A DNA stretch of 64,000 bases, taken from Eublepharis macularius (lineage: Eukaryota > Chordata > Lepidosauria > Squamata > Eublepharidae). A program made the translations under genes and the position numbers. Location of the stretch: positions 20,160,001 through 20,224,000 of the forward strand of contig NC_072805.1 of assembly GCF_028583425.1 (NCBI RefSeq), written 5' to 3'. Shown here piece by piece: positions 1 to 11,119 of the stretch (its first letter is position 1; each line of letters begins with the position of its first letter). The notes below the pieces were generated by a model. That model was not told where the DNA came from. It did no database searches and saw only the letters and a list, made by a program, of their open reading frames with translations.

Positions 1-395
1 AACAGTGAACTGACTACCAATGAAGGTTAAATGAGAAAGCGCCAAAGCAGAAGTACAGCTGAACATCAAGAAGAAATGACTACTGAGGAATTACACAATT
101 TTAAGGTTGACAATGAAGAAACTGTAATTGTTAAAGATATTCTATTCCTTGGCTCAATCGTCAACCAAAAGGGAGACTGCAACCAAGAAATGAGAAGACT
201 GACAGTGCAATCCTAAAAAGAGTTATTCTCGTCTAAACCCATTGATTTCAGTGGGATTAGACTGGAGTAACTCTTCTTAGGATTGCACTGAGACTTGGAA
301 CGGCAGTCACAAAGGAACTAGGAAAGATCCTTGCTTTGTTAAACAGACCACAACAAGGAAGCATGACAAACAAGATTGTTTTCAGGGGACTGGTC
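1..395 (+). mobile_element. RTE/BovB-like LINE fragment, interrupted
   Basis: Translation of 85-205 gives NEETVIVKDILFLGSIV then NQKGDCNQEMRR, the typical FLGS...DGDCNxEI block of RTE-type reverse transcriptases. Similarity resumes at about 290-395 (KELGKI and later words). A short foldback repeat of about 82 bp separates the two parts. The fragment is cut by the window edge. Confidence 0.75.
207..289. mobile_element. Short foldback MITE inside the LINE
   Basis: The two ends TGCAATCCTAA and TTAGGATTGCA are inverted copies, and the interior is imperfectly palindromic around CCATTGATTTCAGTGG. A relative lies at 58,840-58,925 and fragments lie near 34,765-34,835 and 48,960-49,010. Confidence 0.65.
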
Positions 396-905
396 ATATA
401 TGTCAATCAGTTACTCTAATAGTAAGATGAAAAAAATGCAAACATGGGGTGGAATATGCTGATACTCAATCTGGAGCTCCCCTGCTAGGCTGCTACTCTT
501 TTAGAATGCAGCTGCAAAGAGAGAGACCTACTTTGGGGAATCTGTAAAATCAACCCTCTTTGTTCAATCTGCTTGATACTTATAAGGTCTTTAGAAAAGA
601 GAGAGAATTGTGTTCTGTGTACATTTGGTGTCATTATCTTTATAAACAGCTGCCTCAGATCCTTGAATAAATTCCTTAAAGTAATGGCCCATAGAAAAAA
701 ATAACAGATTTGACTCCCAAACTGATAATATCCTACCAGGAAATAAACAATCACGGTAAAATTCCCCCCTCCCCAATGTTCAGATCAGAAATTATAATGA
801 GAATTTTCAGTCAGTCTAGCTGACTGGCAGTGGCTCTCCAGTGTCTCAAGTCTCACCTAGAGCCTGATCCTTTTAACTGGAGATGTTGGGGGTTGTACCA
901 AGGAC
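396..905. other. NLRC5 intronic sequence without recognised content
   Basis: No exon or repeat that I can name was seen here. It lies left of NLRC5 exon 3, so it is intron 3 if the gene continues leftwards. Confidence 0.5.
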
Positions 906-1912
906 CAGTGCTGTTTTTCGGGGGGGGGGGTGCAGGGGTACGCATACCCCTAAACATTTTGTGAATCTAACGGGAGAAAGTAAAAATTTTAAAATGTTGG
1001 AATTCCCACTAAACCAACTCCAAACGTATTATTATGGATATTTATGTGATTTGTTCAGTTTTATGTAGCGTATGTTGGCAACAAAGATGGTTAGTTATAT
1101 TTAAACTCACTAGGAGTGCTGTTCGTCTTACAAAAAATGGAACATCTTTGAGCATCGAACACACCACCGAGATCGCTGGCATAATCGGTGATCGTTAGGG
1201 TGCAGACAAATACAAACACGTCTTCTCTAAGCCACTTGGAGCTCTGGTAGTTGGAATCTAGCACGGGAATTGGTCAGTCTTGTTGCTACCCCCGATGACA
1301 GTGACCAATTTGTGTACGTTTTGCGCAGAGAGAGCAAAGAGTTTGTCTATACCGACCCAGAGGAGTTAGCCGTGTTAGTCTGTAGTAGCAAAATCGAAGA
1401 GTCCAGTAGCACCTTTGAGACTAACGAACTTTACTGTAGCATAAGCTTTCGAGAATCACAGTTCTCTTCGTCAGATGATGCATCTGACGAAGAGAACTGT
1501 GATTCTCGAAAGCTTATGCTACAGTAAAGTTCGTTAGTCTTAAAGGTGCTACTGGACTCTTTTCAATTTTGTCTATACCGAAACTCTTTGGTTGTGTGCA
1601 CGTGTCACTATAGAGGCCCTCCTTTGAGTTTGTTTAAGCCTTTAGTGTATGTAAATTCATGGTTTTTGAAAGGACGACATCTGGCGACAGACACCAAAAG
1701 CAAGCAGAGGAATCGGGAAGATGTTAGGGAACACAGCCTCATGCCAATCTGGAAGTTATTGTGAGCTGTGTAATATGAGGAAATGCATGTTCTTGGTAAG
1801 TTTGTCCATTGACTGCATTTATTTTTTCCGATTTGAACTATAAAATGGTGGTTTTCTTGAGTCAAATGGAGAGTACCCCTAAACGTTTTTTTAGAAAAAA
1901 AAGCCCTGCCTA
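906..1912. mobile_element. Probable DNA-transposon remnant with a Penelope palindrome inserted
   Basis: The ends share inverted words: GGGGTACGCATACCCCTAAA on the left and GAGTACCCCTAAACG plus AAAAAAGCCCTG on the right. A Penelope-like palindrome (1,359-1,575) interrupts it. The family is not recognised. Confidence 0.4.
1359..1575. repeat. Penelope-like terminal palindrome
   Basis: An antisense Penelope tail is followed head-to-head by a sense tail. The arms from AGTCCAGTAGCACCTTTGAG to CTTAAAGGTGCTACTGGACT are almost perfectly complementary around a centre near 1,482. Each arm carries the words CTGACGA and CGAAAGCTTATGC. Confidence 0.85.
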
Positions 1913-2143
1913 GGACCTTCTACATGCCAAGACCAATGCCCTACCCCTGACCCACAAAGCCCACCCAGACTGCATGAGACACGGCAGGTAGCTCAGGATG
2001 TCTGAACCTGCTTTGTAAACTGATGCAGAAGGCCACATCCATAGCCTTCCTCTGCAAAGCTACTCGTAGAAGCTTCATTTCTACTTCTAAGCAACTTGCA
2101 GCACTAGAGGCAAGAGGGAGGCAGAGTTAGAGAAATGACATGC

Positions 2144-2218
2144 CTAGCCGTTGCTGTTTGGACTGCTTGCCGTTGTTGCTGGTGGAAGGACTGCTCCATG
2201 GACGACGACGTTCGAGTC
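2144..2218 (-). CDS. NLRC5: NLRC5 exon 3: basic linker between CARD and NACHT, GC donor
   Basis: The acceptor TACTTTTCAG joins in the phase left by exon 2 to give GLERRRPWSSPSTSNNGKQS then KQQRL. Human has GLKRPHQSCGSSPRRKQCKK then QQLE at this place. The segment is rich in Arg and Lys, and the equivalent human linker carries the nuclear import signal. The end CTAG|GCATGT, phase 1, fits a GC donor and would yield G|AG (Glu) as in human; the next exon is outside the window so this cannot be proved. The NACHT exon must lie left of position 1. Confidence 0.75.
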   Translation of the reverse strand, partial: DSNVVVHGAVLPPATTASSPNSNG

Positions 2219-2459
2219 CTGAAAAGTAAAAAAAACCCAACATAGCTGTTAAAACAGAGTGTATGCTCAGAAGATGCAATGAGGGCACAGTCTGCCAGGG
2301 AGTTCTCCTGCACACAGCCTGTGACACTTTCCTCACTGAAAGGCAATCTGCTTTTCTGCCTCTTTTAATTCCCACAAACTGTGCTACCATCACAATCATG
2401 CTGTACCCACATTCAGTTAAATCCATTTGGCAGCAAAAGATAACTGGTGTGATTGTCAC

Positions 2460-3153
2460 TAGAGATGGGCCCGAACCACAAAAAAAACCGAACCACAAGG
2501 TTCATGGATTTTTACGAACCACGAACTGGCACAAACTGGGGCAAGTTTACGAACCAGTTCATGGGGTTTAAATGCCCCTTTCCGGCCGCTTAGCAGCGGC
2601 AGGGAAAGGGGCATTTGACAATTTAAAGGGCCCTTTCCTGCCTTGCAAGCCTTTTAAACTGCCCAAACCCCAGTTACCTTGCCCTGCAGGCCCGCGGCAT
2701 CCTCCCCCTCCTCACGAAAGGGGAGGGAAGGCTGTTTTTGGCCTCTTCCGCCACTGCATGGGTCCGCAGGGTGGCAGTGGAGGCTGAAAACAGCCTTCCC
2801 ACCCCTCAAATGGCCGCAGCGGCTTGGGATTTGGGCAGTTTAAAGGGCCCTGCCTCTTGCAAGTGGCAGGTCCCTTGAAACTATCAGCTGGCAGGCGGCG
2901 AGGGGGGGATCCCCCCTGCCGCTGCCAACTGATAGTTTAAAGGGACCTGCCGCTTGCAAGCAGCAGGAAAAGTTTATATAGCCATTTCCCTAGGCCATTT
3001 AAACTAGCCCTTTAATATGACCCAAACGAACCAGTATACCAGTTTGTGGAAGTTTGTGGAAACGAGCTTCCACAAACCACTGGTTCGTGAACCACAAACC
3101 AGCCTGGTTCGTGTGGTTTTTTTGGGTCGTAATTTGATTCGTGTCCATCTCTA
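2460..3153. mobile_element. hAT-type foldback MITE (family B)
   Basis: The termini are TAGAGATGG and CCATCTCTA, with an 8-bp target duplication ATTGTCAC/ATTGTTAC differing at one base. The GC-rich interior folds back on itself (for example CTGCCGCTTGCAAG with its complement). A second copy is fused into 12,960-13,442. Confidence 0.75.
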
Positions 3154-3958
3154 ATTGTTACCCCTGAAATCTTAGGTTTCAACAGAACCTTTAAAGACAC
3201 AAACGAATTGCTGAGGACACAGAAAAACCATTGAGGGCATGGTATTTATGAAATAAAATGAATGAAAACAAAACTTTAAGAAACATACAGAGTTCACTCA
3301 ATCACCTTGCTCAACCTCCCACTCAATAATTAAAAAAATACAAATTAATCAAAGGGAAACACAAGTATGTAGCAGTATAGTCTATAGTCCCTACCTCTTT
3401 ACCAATGTGTCTCTTTGAAACCACTTCTTCACTTACTAGACATTATGGGAAGCAATGGCAAATAACGCCCAATTCATGCTAAGTAATCCATTGGGAGGCT
3501 CTGGATGTGTCTGCTCATCACAGGAACTGGAACTCATGCATGGAAGCATTAAGGCCTCCCAGCACCTTAACTAGCATTAAAAGGTTCTCTTCTCCTGCCT
3601 CTTGCCTCCTCCACTAAAGAGAAAAGTTGGGTGCATGGCAGAGTGAGGCAGCCCGCAAATTTTGGAGCATCATAAAATGGAAGCACAATGGCCATTGTGC
3701 AGTTTATTATATTTTTTACCACAGGGGCGAGGTGAGCATTCAGCATTTCTCACCCAGGCAATCTCTGCCCCTTAGGGGCAAAGGGAGGAGCAAAGGGAAG
3801 CACTAGACCCCGTTCATGTTGCAATTAATCCAGGCAAAAAAAATTAATGATCAGACATTCAAATAATCAATCCACTTCTCCTAAATGAATTGTGAGCTGG
3901 GCCAGATGGATCCACTCATGTCTTCTTCCTGTCATAGGAAAACAGAACTTCTCTTCCT

Positions 3959-4177
3959 GGGCCGTTTTCACACGTGCCCCGGAAGATCACGCGAAACTCA
4001 CAGCATAAAAGTGTCTTCCTAGCACGATTTCCCGGCAGGATCCCCTTTAATGGCCCGATGATGCCAGAAAAAGGGCCATTAAACGGGATCCTTCCGGAAA
4101 ATCACGCTAGGAAGATGCTTTTATGCCGTGAGTTTCGTGCGATCTTCTGGGCGCGTGGCCATGTGAAAACGGACCTC
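3959..4177. mobile_element. Foldback MITE with GGCCGTTTTCACAC ends
   Basis: The left arm begins GGCCGTTTTCACACG and the right arm ends GCCATGTGAAAACGGAC. The arms stay complementary for about 90 bp, meeting near GGGATCC words. A similar end occurs at 11,611-11,760. Confidence 0.7.
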
Positions 4178-4179
4178 GT

Positions 4180-4930
4180 CCCAAGTAGAAAGGGTGATGA
4201 TGAATTCTTGCTCTTTTGCTTTGGAGAGCCTTCTAAACATTTGAAAACTAATGTATCCCCCATCCCTGCCTTTTAAATCCCCCCAGACTAACCATAACTG
4301 GTTCCTTCAACCTATCCTTAGAAGATGTGCCTTCTAGATCCTTCTTCTGAATATAACACCCAGAACTCAAAACAGTTTTTAAGGGCACAGCCACATTTTC
4401 GTTTGCTAGTCTAGCTGAATGACAGGAACTATTGGGAAAGAAACAGTGAACCATGTATTTCTTCACCTGCTCTTGAACACAAGCCACAGCTGAAACAGGC
4501 ATAGGAAATGCTGCAAACAGAGAAATGATCCAGCAGTATAAATACTCCGAGACAGGTGGAATCAACATGCATGGGCATCTCCTCCAAGGAAGGCTATCAA
4601 GTACTCCAGAGGGAAGAAAACAGGCCCTTTATCCTTCGCACATGTATATTGGCTGAAGGATGTACTGGTTATTTTCAGCTAAAGGTGAAGGCCCACTCTC
4701 ATGTTACAAAGCTCTCGTGTCCTCCATAGATTCTGCTGACAGCCGTGTTCTGGGAATCCCATACCCAGAGCTTGATACCCAGGTGTGTGCGGCCCTGATT
4801 TGGATTCTGACCGTAGCATACCAGGACAGCAGACTCTGCTTAGCATACCATTTGCAAAAAACGATAATAATATTTTCCTATATCTTATGAGGTTTTATGA
4901 GAATTACTGAGATGGTACAATAAACTTCAC
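4180..4930. other. NLRC5 intron 2 sequence, nothing recognised
   Basis: This stretch lies between two MITEs in NLRC5 intron 2. I see no exon-like block or named repeat. Confidence 0.5.
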
Positions 4931-5340
4931 CAGGGCTTTTTTTCAGCTGGAACGTGGTGGAAAGGAGTTCCGGAACCTCTTGAAAATGGTCACATGGGTG
5001 GTGGCCCCACCCCCTGATCTCCAGATAGAGGGGGATAGAGTGTTTAGATTGCCCTCCGCACCGCTGGAGCGGCACAGAAGGCAATCTAAACTCCCCTCTG
5101 TCTGGAGATCATGGGGAGGGGCCACCACCCATGTGACCATTTTCTCCTAGGGTGATTTAAACTTTTAAAAAACTCCTCCCTTGTTCCAGCTGACCCAAAG
5201 TGATGTCATTGGCCCTGGGAGCATGCATGCACTTTGAACATGCACATGTGGTACCAGGGGCACCCCTCCTGCCAAGAGTTGCCCCCTGTGCTGGCTACCC
5301 ACTGAGTTCCACCACCTCTTTTCCCAGAAAAAAATCCCTG
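4931..5340. mobile_element. hAT-type foldback MITE (family A)
   Basis: The ends are CAGGGCTTTTTTTC and AAAAAATCCCTG, flanked by a perfect 8-bp duplication AACTTCAC. The two interior halves around TCACATGGGTGGTGGCC and GGCCACCACCCATGTGA pair into a long hairpin. Confidence 0.9.
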
Positions 5341-5371
5341 AACTTCACTATATAAATGTGACAGATATGGT

Positions 5372-5594
5372 TAGGGTTGCCATCCTCCAAGTAGTGGCTG
5401 GAGATCTCCCAGAATTACAATCAGTCTCCAGGTCACAGAGATCAGTTCACCTGGAGAAAATGGCTACTTTGGGGGGTGGACTCTATGGAATTATGCCATG
5501 CCGAGGTCCTTTCCCTCCCCAAACTCCACTTCCTCCAGGTTTCACCCCCCCCCCAGATCTCCAGGAATTTCCCTACTTGGAGCTGGCAACCCTA
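5372..5594 (+). mobile_element. hAT-type MITE (family C)
   Basis: The termini are TAGGGTTGCCA and TGGCAACCCTA, with a perfect 8-bp duplication GATATGGT on both sides. The interior carries the words GGAGATCTCCCAGAATTACA and GGAGAAAATGGC common to the family. Confidence 0.9.
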
Positions 5595-5602
5595 GATATG
5601 GT

Positions 5603-6572
5603 ATATAAGTTCCAAACTGCAAAAGCTCATAGAATCTCAATAACCCTTTGCACCCTTGTGGTTAAATTTGAATCCAGGACGACAAAAAAAATTCTACTTT
5701 CGGTATTTAAATTTAAATATATTCACGTAAATACATTAAATTTACATGAACAACACAGAAACGCAGTGAAGTCCATTAGGTGATTATTGCTTGACCTGGA
5801 ATTAGTTCCATCTACAGTATGATTTGGTGCTTGCATGAAAACAACAGCTTCCTTAACGGGAATCCTAAATTAGCAGAGAAACGAAGTAGGTAGACTTGGG
5901 GTTATCTCACTGCAGTGCTGATTTAACTCTGCATATGGGAAGTCATCTTCCCCGAACCATGAATTTCATTTTACACAATAACACCTACTTGTGGATGTTG
6001 ACGGGAACTGGGCGTCTGTTTCTTCAAAATCTTCTTGCACTGGAGTTACATGACCTACAAGGATTAGTTTAAATATGTTGGTCTTTGTCTCTTTTTAATA
6101 TATTTCCAGTAAATTGTACGCCTGGGCAGGTGTACTTGTATGCCCAAGTATCTGAGTTACATAAGACACCTAGGTAAATTATATTACAGATGAAGTCTAT
6201 AATCATTTTTTTAAAAAAACAAACAAACCCTCTAACAAAGAAATTTCTTCTAAGGGGTTTTCCAGTGGATTTTTTCCATCGTTTCCGACCCCATACTGCT
6301 TCAATTTATCCCCTGATTTCTACACACCGTTTTTGCCTTTAGTTTTCATTTCAGGTTTTTACCCCAATCTTTTTCTGGAAGCTAATTCTGAGTAGATTTT
6401 TTTCCTCCTGTATAATGTTCTTTTTTTTTTTGGTTTTGTTTGTCCCACTCATGCCCACTTTTCAATCATTGGATGTTCATCATCATCAAACCACTCCTCC
6501 TCCATTCTTCCTCCACTTTCCTGGTTTCGTTTTCTATTTATCATCACTTTCATAGCATTACATTGACCTACT
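5603..6572. other. NLRC5 intron 2 sequence, nothing recognised
   Basis: AT-rich sequence with poly-T runs. No exon, SINE or MITE was recognised. Confidence 0.5.
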
Positions 6573-6580
6573 ATTGTAGA

Positions 6581-6805
6581 CAGGGCTTTTTTTCAGCTGG
6601 AACGCGGTGGAACGGAGTTCCGGAACCTCTTGAAAATGGTCACATGGCTGGTGGCCCCGCCCCCTGATCTCCAGACAGAGGGGAGTTGAAATCTAAACTC
6701 CCCCCTGTCTGGAGATCAGGGGGCGGGGCCACCAGCCATGTGACCTTTTTCTCCAAGGGCAACCCACTGAGTTCCACTACCTCTTTTCCCAGAAAAAAAG
6801 CCCTG
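6581..6805. mobile_element. Family A MITE, short form
   Basis: The ends are CAGGGCTTTTTTTC and GAAAAAAAGCCCTG. The flanking octamers ATTGTAGA and ATTGTAGC differ at one base. The interior is a compact hairpin of the TCACATGGCTGGTGGCC type. Confidence 0.9.
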
Positions 6806-7609
6806 ATTGTAGCAATACATGCAGCAGATTCTCTGGATTCCCATCTTTCATTTTTTTTAAAAAAGTGAGGTGTCTAGCCTATTCCATTGTGGAGATAATA
6901 GCTACAAGGGAAGGGGCTAGAGACTTTTTTAAAAAAAAAATAAAAGCTGGGAATTGCAAGTATCTGTTCCATGTATTGTTACAATAGCAAGTTGATATAA
7001 TGCTGTGAAAATGACAATTTTTTAAAAAAAATGCAAAAGCCCTGAGTGTCTGGGGTGTGTGGCCACTTCTGGCACCAGAAAAAGCAGCGTGGTTTGAAAA
7101 ACATGTAACCGCTGCTACTCTAGGTTCTGCCCCAACACAGGTTAGTTTGCCCTGCTGGTACTGGCCTCCACTTCCCAGTTTTGGGTCAGCCCTGGAGGGG
7201 CTCTCTGGTTTGGACCATGGGAGGATGGCTTTAAGCATGGAAGTAGAACTGTTCCCCTTTTAGACTTCCCAATGTGTTTATATCTGATCTTTTTTATATA
7301 TTCCACCCTTATATTGATATAATGTTATAAGCATGTGCAAAACATTTTAAAAGGGGGGAAGGGCTGTGACTTCATAAATGATGCCACCAATGACAATGTC
7401 ACCCTCCCTTGAAAATCCTGATTATTTAAGGCATGTGCAGAGCAAAATACACTGACTCTACAACTATAGAAATGCAAAGGGAGGGCAGATGGGCAGAAGA
7501 ACCATACCCAAACAGACTCCAGTGTTTGAGGACTGATTGCTAAGAAAATCAGGAGTAAGGGCCAAGCTAGAAGTGACGAATGGCACTTGAATGGCAAGTG
7601 AACAGACTC

Positions 7610-8190
7610 ACATGTGTTCCTCCCTGTTCACTTGCACTCCACTTATACTCCACTTGATCACGTTTTCCTCCCTGTTCACTTGCACTCCACTCGATCACAT
7701 GTGTTCCTCCCTGTTCACTTGCACTCCACTCGATCACGTGTTCCTCCGTTCACTTGCACTCCACTCGATCGCATGTGTTCCTCCCTGTTCACTTGCACTC
7801 CACTCGATCACGTGTTCCTCCCTGTTCACTTGCACTCCACTTATACTCCACTCGATCACGTTTTCCTCCCTGTTCACTTGCACTCCACTCGATCACGTGT
7901 TCCTCCCTGTTCACTTGCACTCCACTTATACTCCACTTGATCACGTTTTCCTCCCTGTTCACTTGCACTCCACTCGATCACGTGTTCCTCCCTGTTCACT
8001 TGCACTCCACTCGATCGCATGTGTTCCTCCCTGTTCACTTGCACTCCACTCGATCACGTGTTCCTCCCTGTTCACTTGCACTCCACTCAATCACATGTTC
8101 CTCCCTGTTCACTTGCACTCCACTTATACTCCACTCGATCACGTTTTCCTCCCTGTTCACTTGCACTCCACTCGATGATGCACTTGCACA
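7610..8190. repeat. Minisatellite, 14 units of 37, 39 or 48 bp
   Basis: The core TGTTCACTTGCACTCCACT recurs 14 times. Units end in CGATCACGTGTTCC (37 bp), CGATCGCATGTGTTCC (39 bp), or carry an extra TTATACTCCACT (48 bp). The variants are interspersed, as expected from unequal exchange. Several long plus-strand frames here arise only because the common unit lengths of 39 and 48 are multiples of three. Confidence 0.93.
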
Positions 8191-8237
8191 TGATCGAGTG
8201 GAGTGCAAGTGAACAGAGAGGAATACATGTGAGTCTA

Positions 8238-8385
8238 ATGTATTGTCGAAGGCTTTCACGGCTGGAGAACGATGGCTGTTGTGGGTTTTCTGGGCTGTAT
8301 TGCCGTGGTCTTGGCATTGTAGTTCCTGACGTTTCGCCAGCAGCTGTGGCTGACATCTTCAGAGGTGTAGCACCAAAAGACAGAG
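8238..8385 (-). mobile_element. Penelope-like tail, family 2 (single arm)
   Basis: It matches one arm of the palindromes at 31,323-31,647 and 58,377-58,749, starting TGTATTGTCGAAGGCTTTCA and including TTCGCCAGCAGCTGTGGCTG. The reverse strand carries the CTGAAGA and GAAACGTC words. Confidence 0.8.
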
Positions 8386-8430
8386 TTCACTTGCCATTCA
8401 AGTGTAATTCGTCACTTCTAGCTTGACCCA

Positions 8431-9277
8431 TTGTATAGTGTGCAGAAAAGCCCTACGTTTCCATGTGTGCTCTGGAAGGCAGGTACTAGTATACCTTAAA
8501 TTTTTTTCTGCAAACCAGCTCAGAATTTGATCAGAGGTACCGGTAGAGCTTAAACTTTTCTCTGAAAACCATTTTCCTGAGGAAAATCACTCCATTCCCT
8601 CTCAGCTGTTTTCTCCTTGTAAGGAAAAAGAGGTGAATCTGGTATCTTTCCCCCTATATAGAGAGCAAAAAACTACTGGCACAGATTTTATACTTGGGAA
8701 TGGGCCTGTAGAGAAATTTCATGCAATTGAGGGTATTTTCATATAAATGAGAGCACAGACAGTCTTTAACTGTTTTGTGCTTTTTCAGGCAAAGGGATTG
8801 GCTGGGCTGGGCTGGGCTTCCAGGTCTTTGCAGCAATAGGCTTGCACCCAATTTTAACTTTTATATTCAGTGGAGGCTTTTTTGTAACTCAAAAGCAGCT
8901 TCTCTATCACTTCCGGCTGCCTTGGGCTTCATTTTCTGGTTCCCTTTCCCTCCTGACCTCTCTTCAGCCACAGGGGGAAAGAAAAGTCGGACACAGAGAG
9001 TTGTATTTTCTGTTACTTGTTCCCTTTGACTCCCTCATTTTGCCCTTTGACCTCTGCAGCTCTGTCTCTGGACACACGAGGTGTACCCTCGACCACACTG
9101 GTCCTGTTTCTGAGTAACTGAGCTCCATCCCTGAGTGGGGCTTGGCTCTTTCCAGATTTGTGCCTTCCAGGAATTGGCAAAGCTCTGAAAACTCCTGGTT
9201 CTGTCCTCGGTGGCTCCCAACAGCTGCTGCCTAAGAACCTGAATATCACTCGGGGGGGGGGGGGTCCTTGTTCTTAC
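8431..9277. other. NLRC5 intron 2 next to exon 2
   Basis: No recognised repeat. A plus-strand frame with tryptophan- and proline-rich words has no recognisable family and is antisense to the gene. Confidence 0.45.
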
Positions 9278-9581
9278 CTTCTCCCGATACACTCATGCAT
9301 ATTATCTCCAGTTCCATGGGCAGGTTGCATTCCATGCAGACACTCTGCATAAAGTATTTGAAGATGGAAGCATCAGCACTTCTCCTAAGCATGTCGAGGA
9401 CCAAGGAGATCTTCTCTTTGTGGTTAGCAATCCCCTCAACCTGGCTCACGTCCACCTGTGGAAGAAGCTGCTTGGCTTTCTGGAGCACCCACTCAGGAGT
9501 GTGGCTAAGGAAATCCACCAACTGTGGCCAAGCATTGTGGAGGGCCTTCTGGAGGGATGGGTCATCCATTCAGGGTGGGGG
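9278..9581 (-). CDS. NLRC5: NLRC5 exon 2: start codon and atypical CARD
   Basis: NLRC5 is the NACHT-LRR transactivator of MHC class I genes. The exon opens after CTTTTCCAG with a 12-nt 5' UTR, and translation starts at 9569. It encodes 97 codons plus one base: MDDPSLQKALHNAWPQLVDF, LSHTPEWVLQKAKQLLPQVD and later YFMQSVCMECNLPMELEIIC. Human NLRC5 has WSCLVRLLTKDPEWLNAKMK, FFLPNTDLDS and HCVCMQLEVPLDLEVLLLS, the same death-fold pattern. The donor is GTAAGA, phase 1. A second ATG four bases downstream is out of frame. The position downstream of CETP on the same strand matches mammals. Read past the donor, the frame runs into a G-rich tract that is intron, not protein. Confidence 0.9.
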
Positions 9582-10125
9582 CTGGAAAAGAAGTGCAAGA
9601 CTAGAGAAGAGGCTAGACTGCTGCAAGGTCCTCAGAGCAGTATTAGAATGAGTGTTGTCCCTTTGCCCCATTCAGACTTAAGGCAAAAAAGGCTCACCTT
9701 AGAACAATTGTTCTATCAAATTCTCAAATGTGAGAGCTGGAAGTTTGACTTGCACATGTGCTCATCTACATGATGTTATTCTGAGACAATAACACACACA
9801 CCAATTTCTCTTTAACCAGTGATTCATTTAGACTTCCAAGGGTAAGCCAGAAGTGTGGAGTCCCTGGAAAGAGAAGGGCAAGAAAAAACATGTAAACAAT
9901 GTTTTAAGAGGCCTGGCCCAGCCCAAAGAACTTTGCAAATGTAAAATGAGCGTGTTATATGCAGGACATGAAATGTGGTCACGTGAAAGACTCCCAAAAC
10001 ATGCAGAGGAGGAAGGGAAGCTAGTCATCACCAGCTGTCTTTCTCCACCAGCTGTTTACTTCTGCTGATCTTTCCTAGGCTGCTAATTGTCCCTGTCTAT
10101 CACCTTCCCAAACCTAACCCCTAGA
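9582..10125. other. NLRC5 intron 1 upstream of exon 2
   Basis: It contains the polypyrimidine tract of the exon 2 acceptor near 9,583-9,600. Nothing else was recognised. Confidence 0.5.
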
Positions 10126-10127
10126 AG

Positions 10128-10565
10128 AAAACTAGAGTCTCTCTACATGAGACATCTGACATGTGAAGAACACGTGTCGGGATATGCAACAGCAGCAAGG
10201 AAGGGTAGTTTAAAAGACAGACCGGCAGCAGGGCAAATGCTTTGCTATACACTGGAGCTGTGTGAAGGGGCTGTAAAATGCCAGAAGGGAAACTTCAGCC
10301 CATTATAACCTCTCCAGGTCCAGGCCCAGTTCTGAAGGCAGCTCCAGCCCATTTCCATTCCTCGCTGCCCTCTGGTTGTGATCTCATACAGTTTTAGACT
10401 GGAGAGGTGAAATTGACAGAGCCTTCTCCAAGGCGAATATGAAATTGACAAACAGTCTGAGAAGCTCTCTCTGCTGGCTTTGTCTTTTTAAACTATGCTT
10501 CCTGGCTAACATTTCGTCTCCCTACACTTGAAAAACAGGCACCAAGGTGTCTCGTGTAGAGAGAC
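10128..10565. mobile_element. Degenerate foldback MITE (family E)
   Basis: The left end is GAGTCTCTCTACATGAGACA and the right end GTGTCTCGTGTAGAGAGACC. Complementary words such as GTAGTTTAAAAGACA and TGTCTTTTTAAACTA are also seen. A relative is at 41,795-42,215. Confidence 0.65.
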
Positions 10566-10913
10566 CCTTTGTCATTAAAGGAGAGATAGGCATAGATCAA
10601 TAAACCAATGGAGAAAAGCCACCAGAAGTTCTACAGTCCTCTCCAGCTTTCTCTGGCTGAGAGTCTTTACAGTTCCCAGCAGTGAGAGCACGGCTTCTCA
10701 ACGCAGCTACTTTTCACACACTAAAGGTCATGTATAGCCAAGCTCTGCTGATGCATTCTCCCAGGAAGACAGTTAAAGTGACGGGATTTCAAGAGACATG
10801 GCTCCATACGCATGCATGATGGCATCGGTATTGTGCAGAAGGCAATGGTAAACCACTTCTGATCATACTTTCTTGCAAACCCCATGTGTGACACTTATCC
10901 TTCAAACGGCCTG

Positions 10914-11119
10914 AGAGCCAAGCTACAAGTGACGCCTGACACAGGTTGGACACTTGTCAGCTTCCCTCAAGTTTTGATGGGAAATGTAGGCGCCCTGGTC
11001 TTGCAGCTGTAATGGAGAGCCAAGCTGTAAAACCAGGACGCCTACATTTCCCATCAAAACTTGAGGGAAGCTGACAAGTGTCCAACCTGTGTCAGGCGTC
11101 ACTTGTAGCTTGGCTCTTA
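10914..11119. mobile_element. Palindromic MITE with family D ends
   Basis: The ends are GAGAGCCAAGCTACAAGTGA and TCACTTGTAGCTTGGCTCT. The arms of about 90 bp are almost perfectly complementary (for example CATTTCCCATCAAAACTTGA). This long-armed hairpin looks young. Confidence 0.88.

Larger units (their letters stand above)
7559..8430. mobile_element. Family D foldback MITE with internal minisatellite
   Basis: The ends GGGCCAAGCTAGAAGTGACG and GTCACTTCTAGCTTGACCC match the short clean copy at 50,523-50,731. The interior has expanded into a tandem array, and a Penelope-like tail (8,238-8,385) is inserted in the right arm. Confidence 0.85.

Noticed and set aside
7610-8190. CRISPR-like array
   Set aside because: The units are contiguous variants of one sequence with no unique spacers, and the DNA is vertebrate.
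7591-8212. Plus-strand frames of 195, 152, 135 and 108 codons with repeated SLFTCTPLDH-type words
   Set aside because: They are translations of a minisatellite whose common unit lengths are multiples of three. All three frames look alike and no start context, splice sites or family is present.
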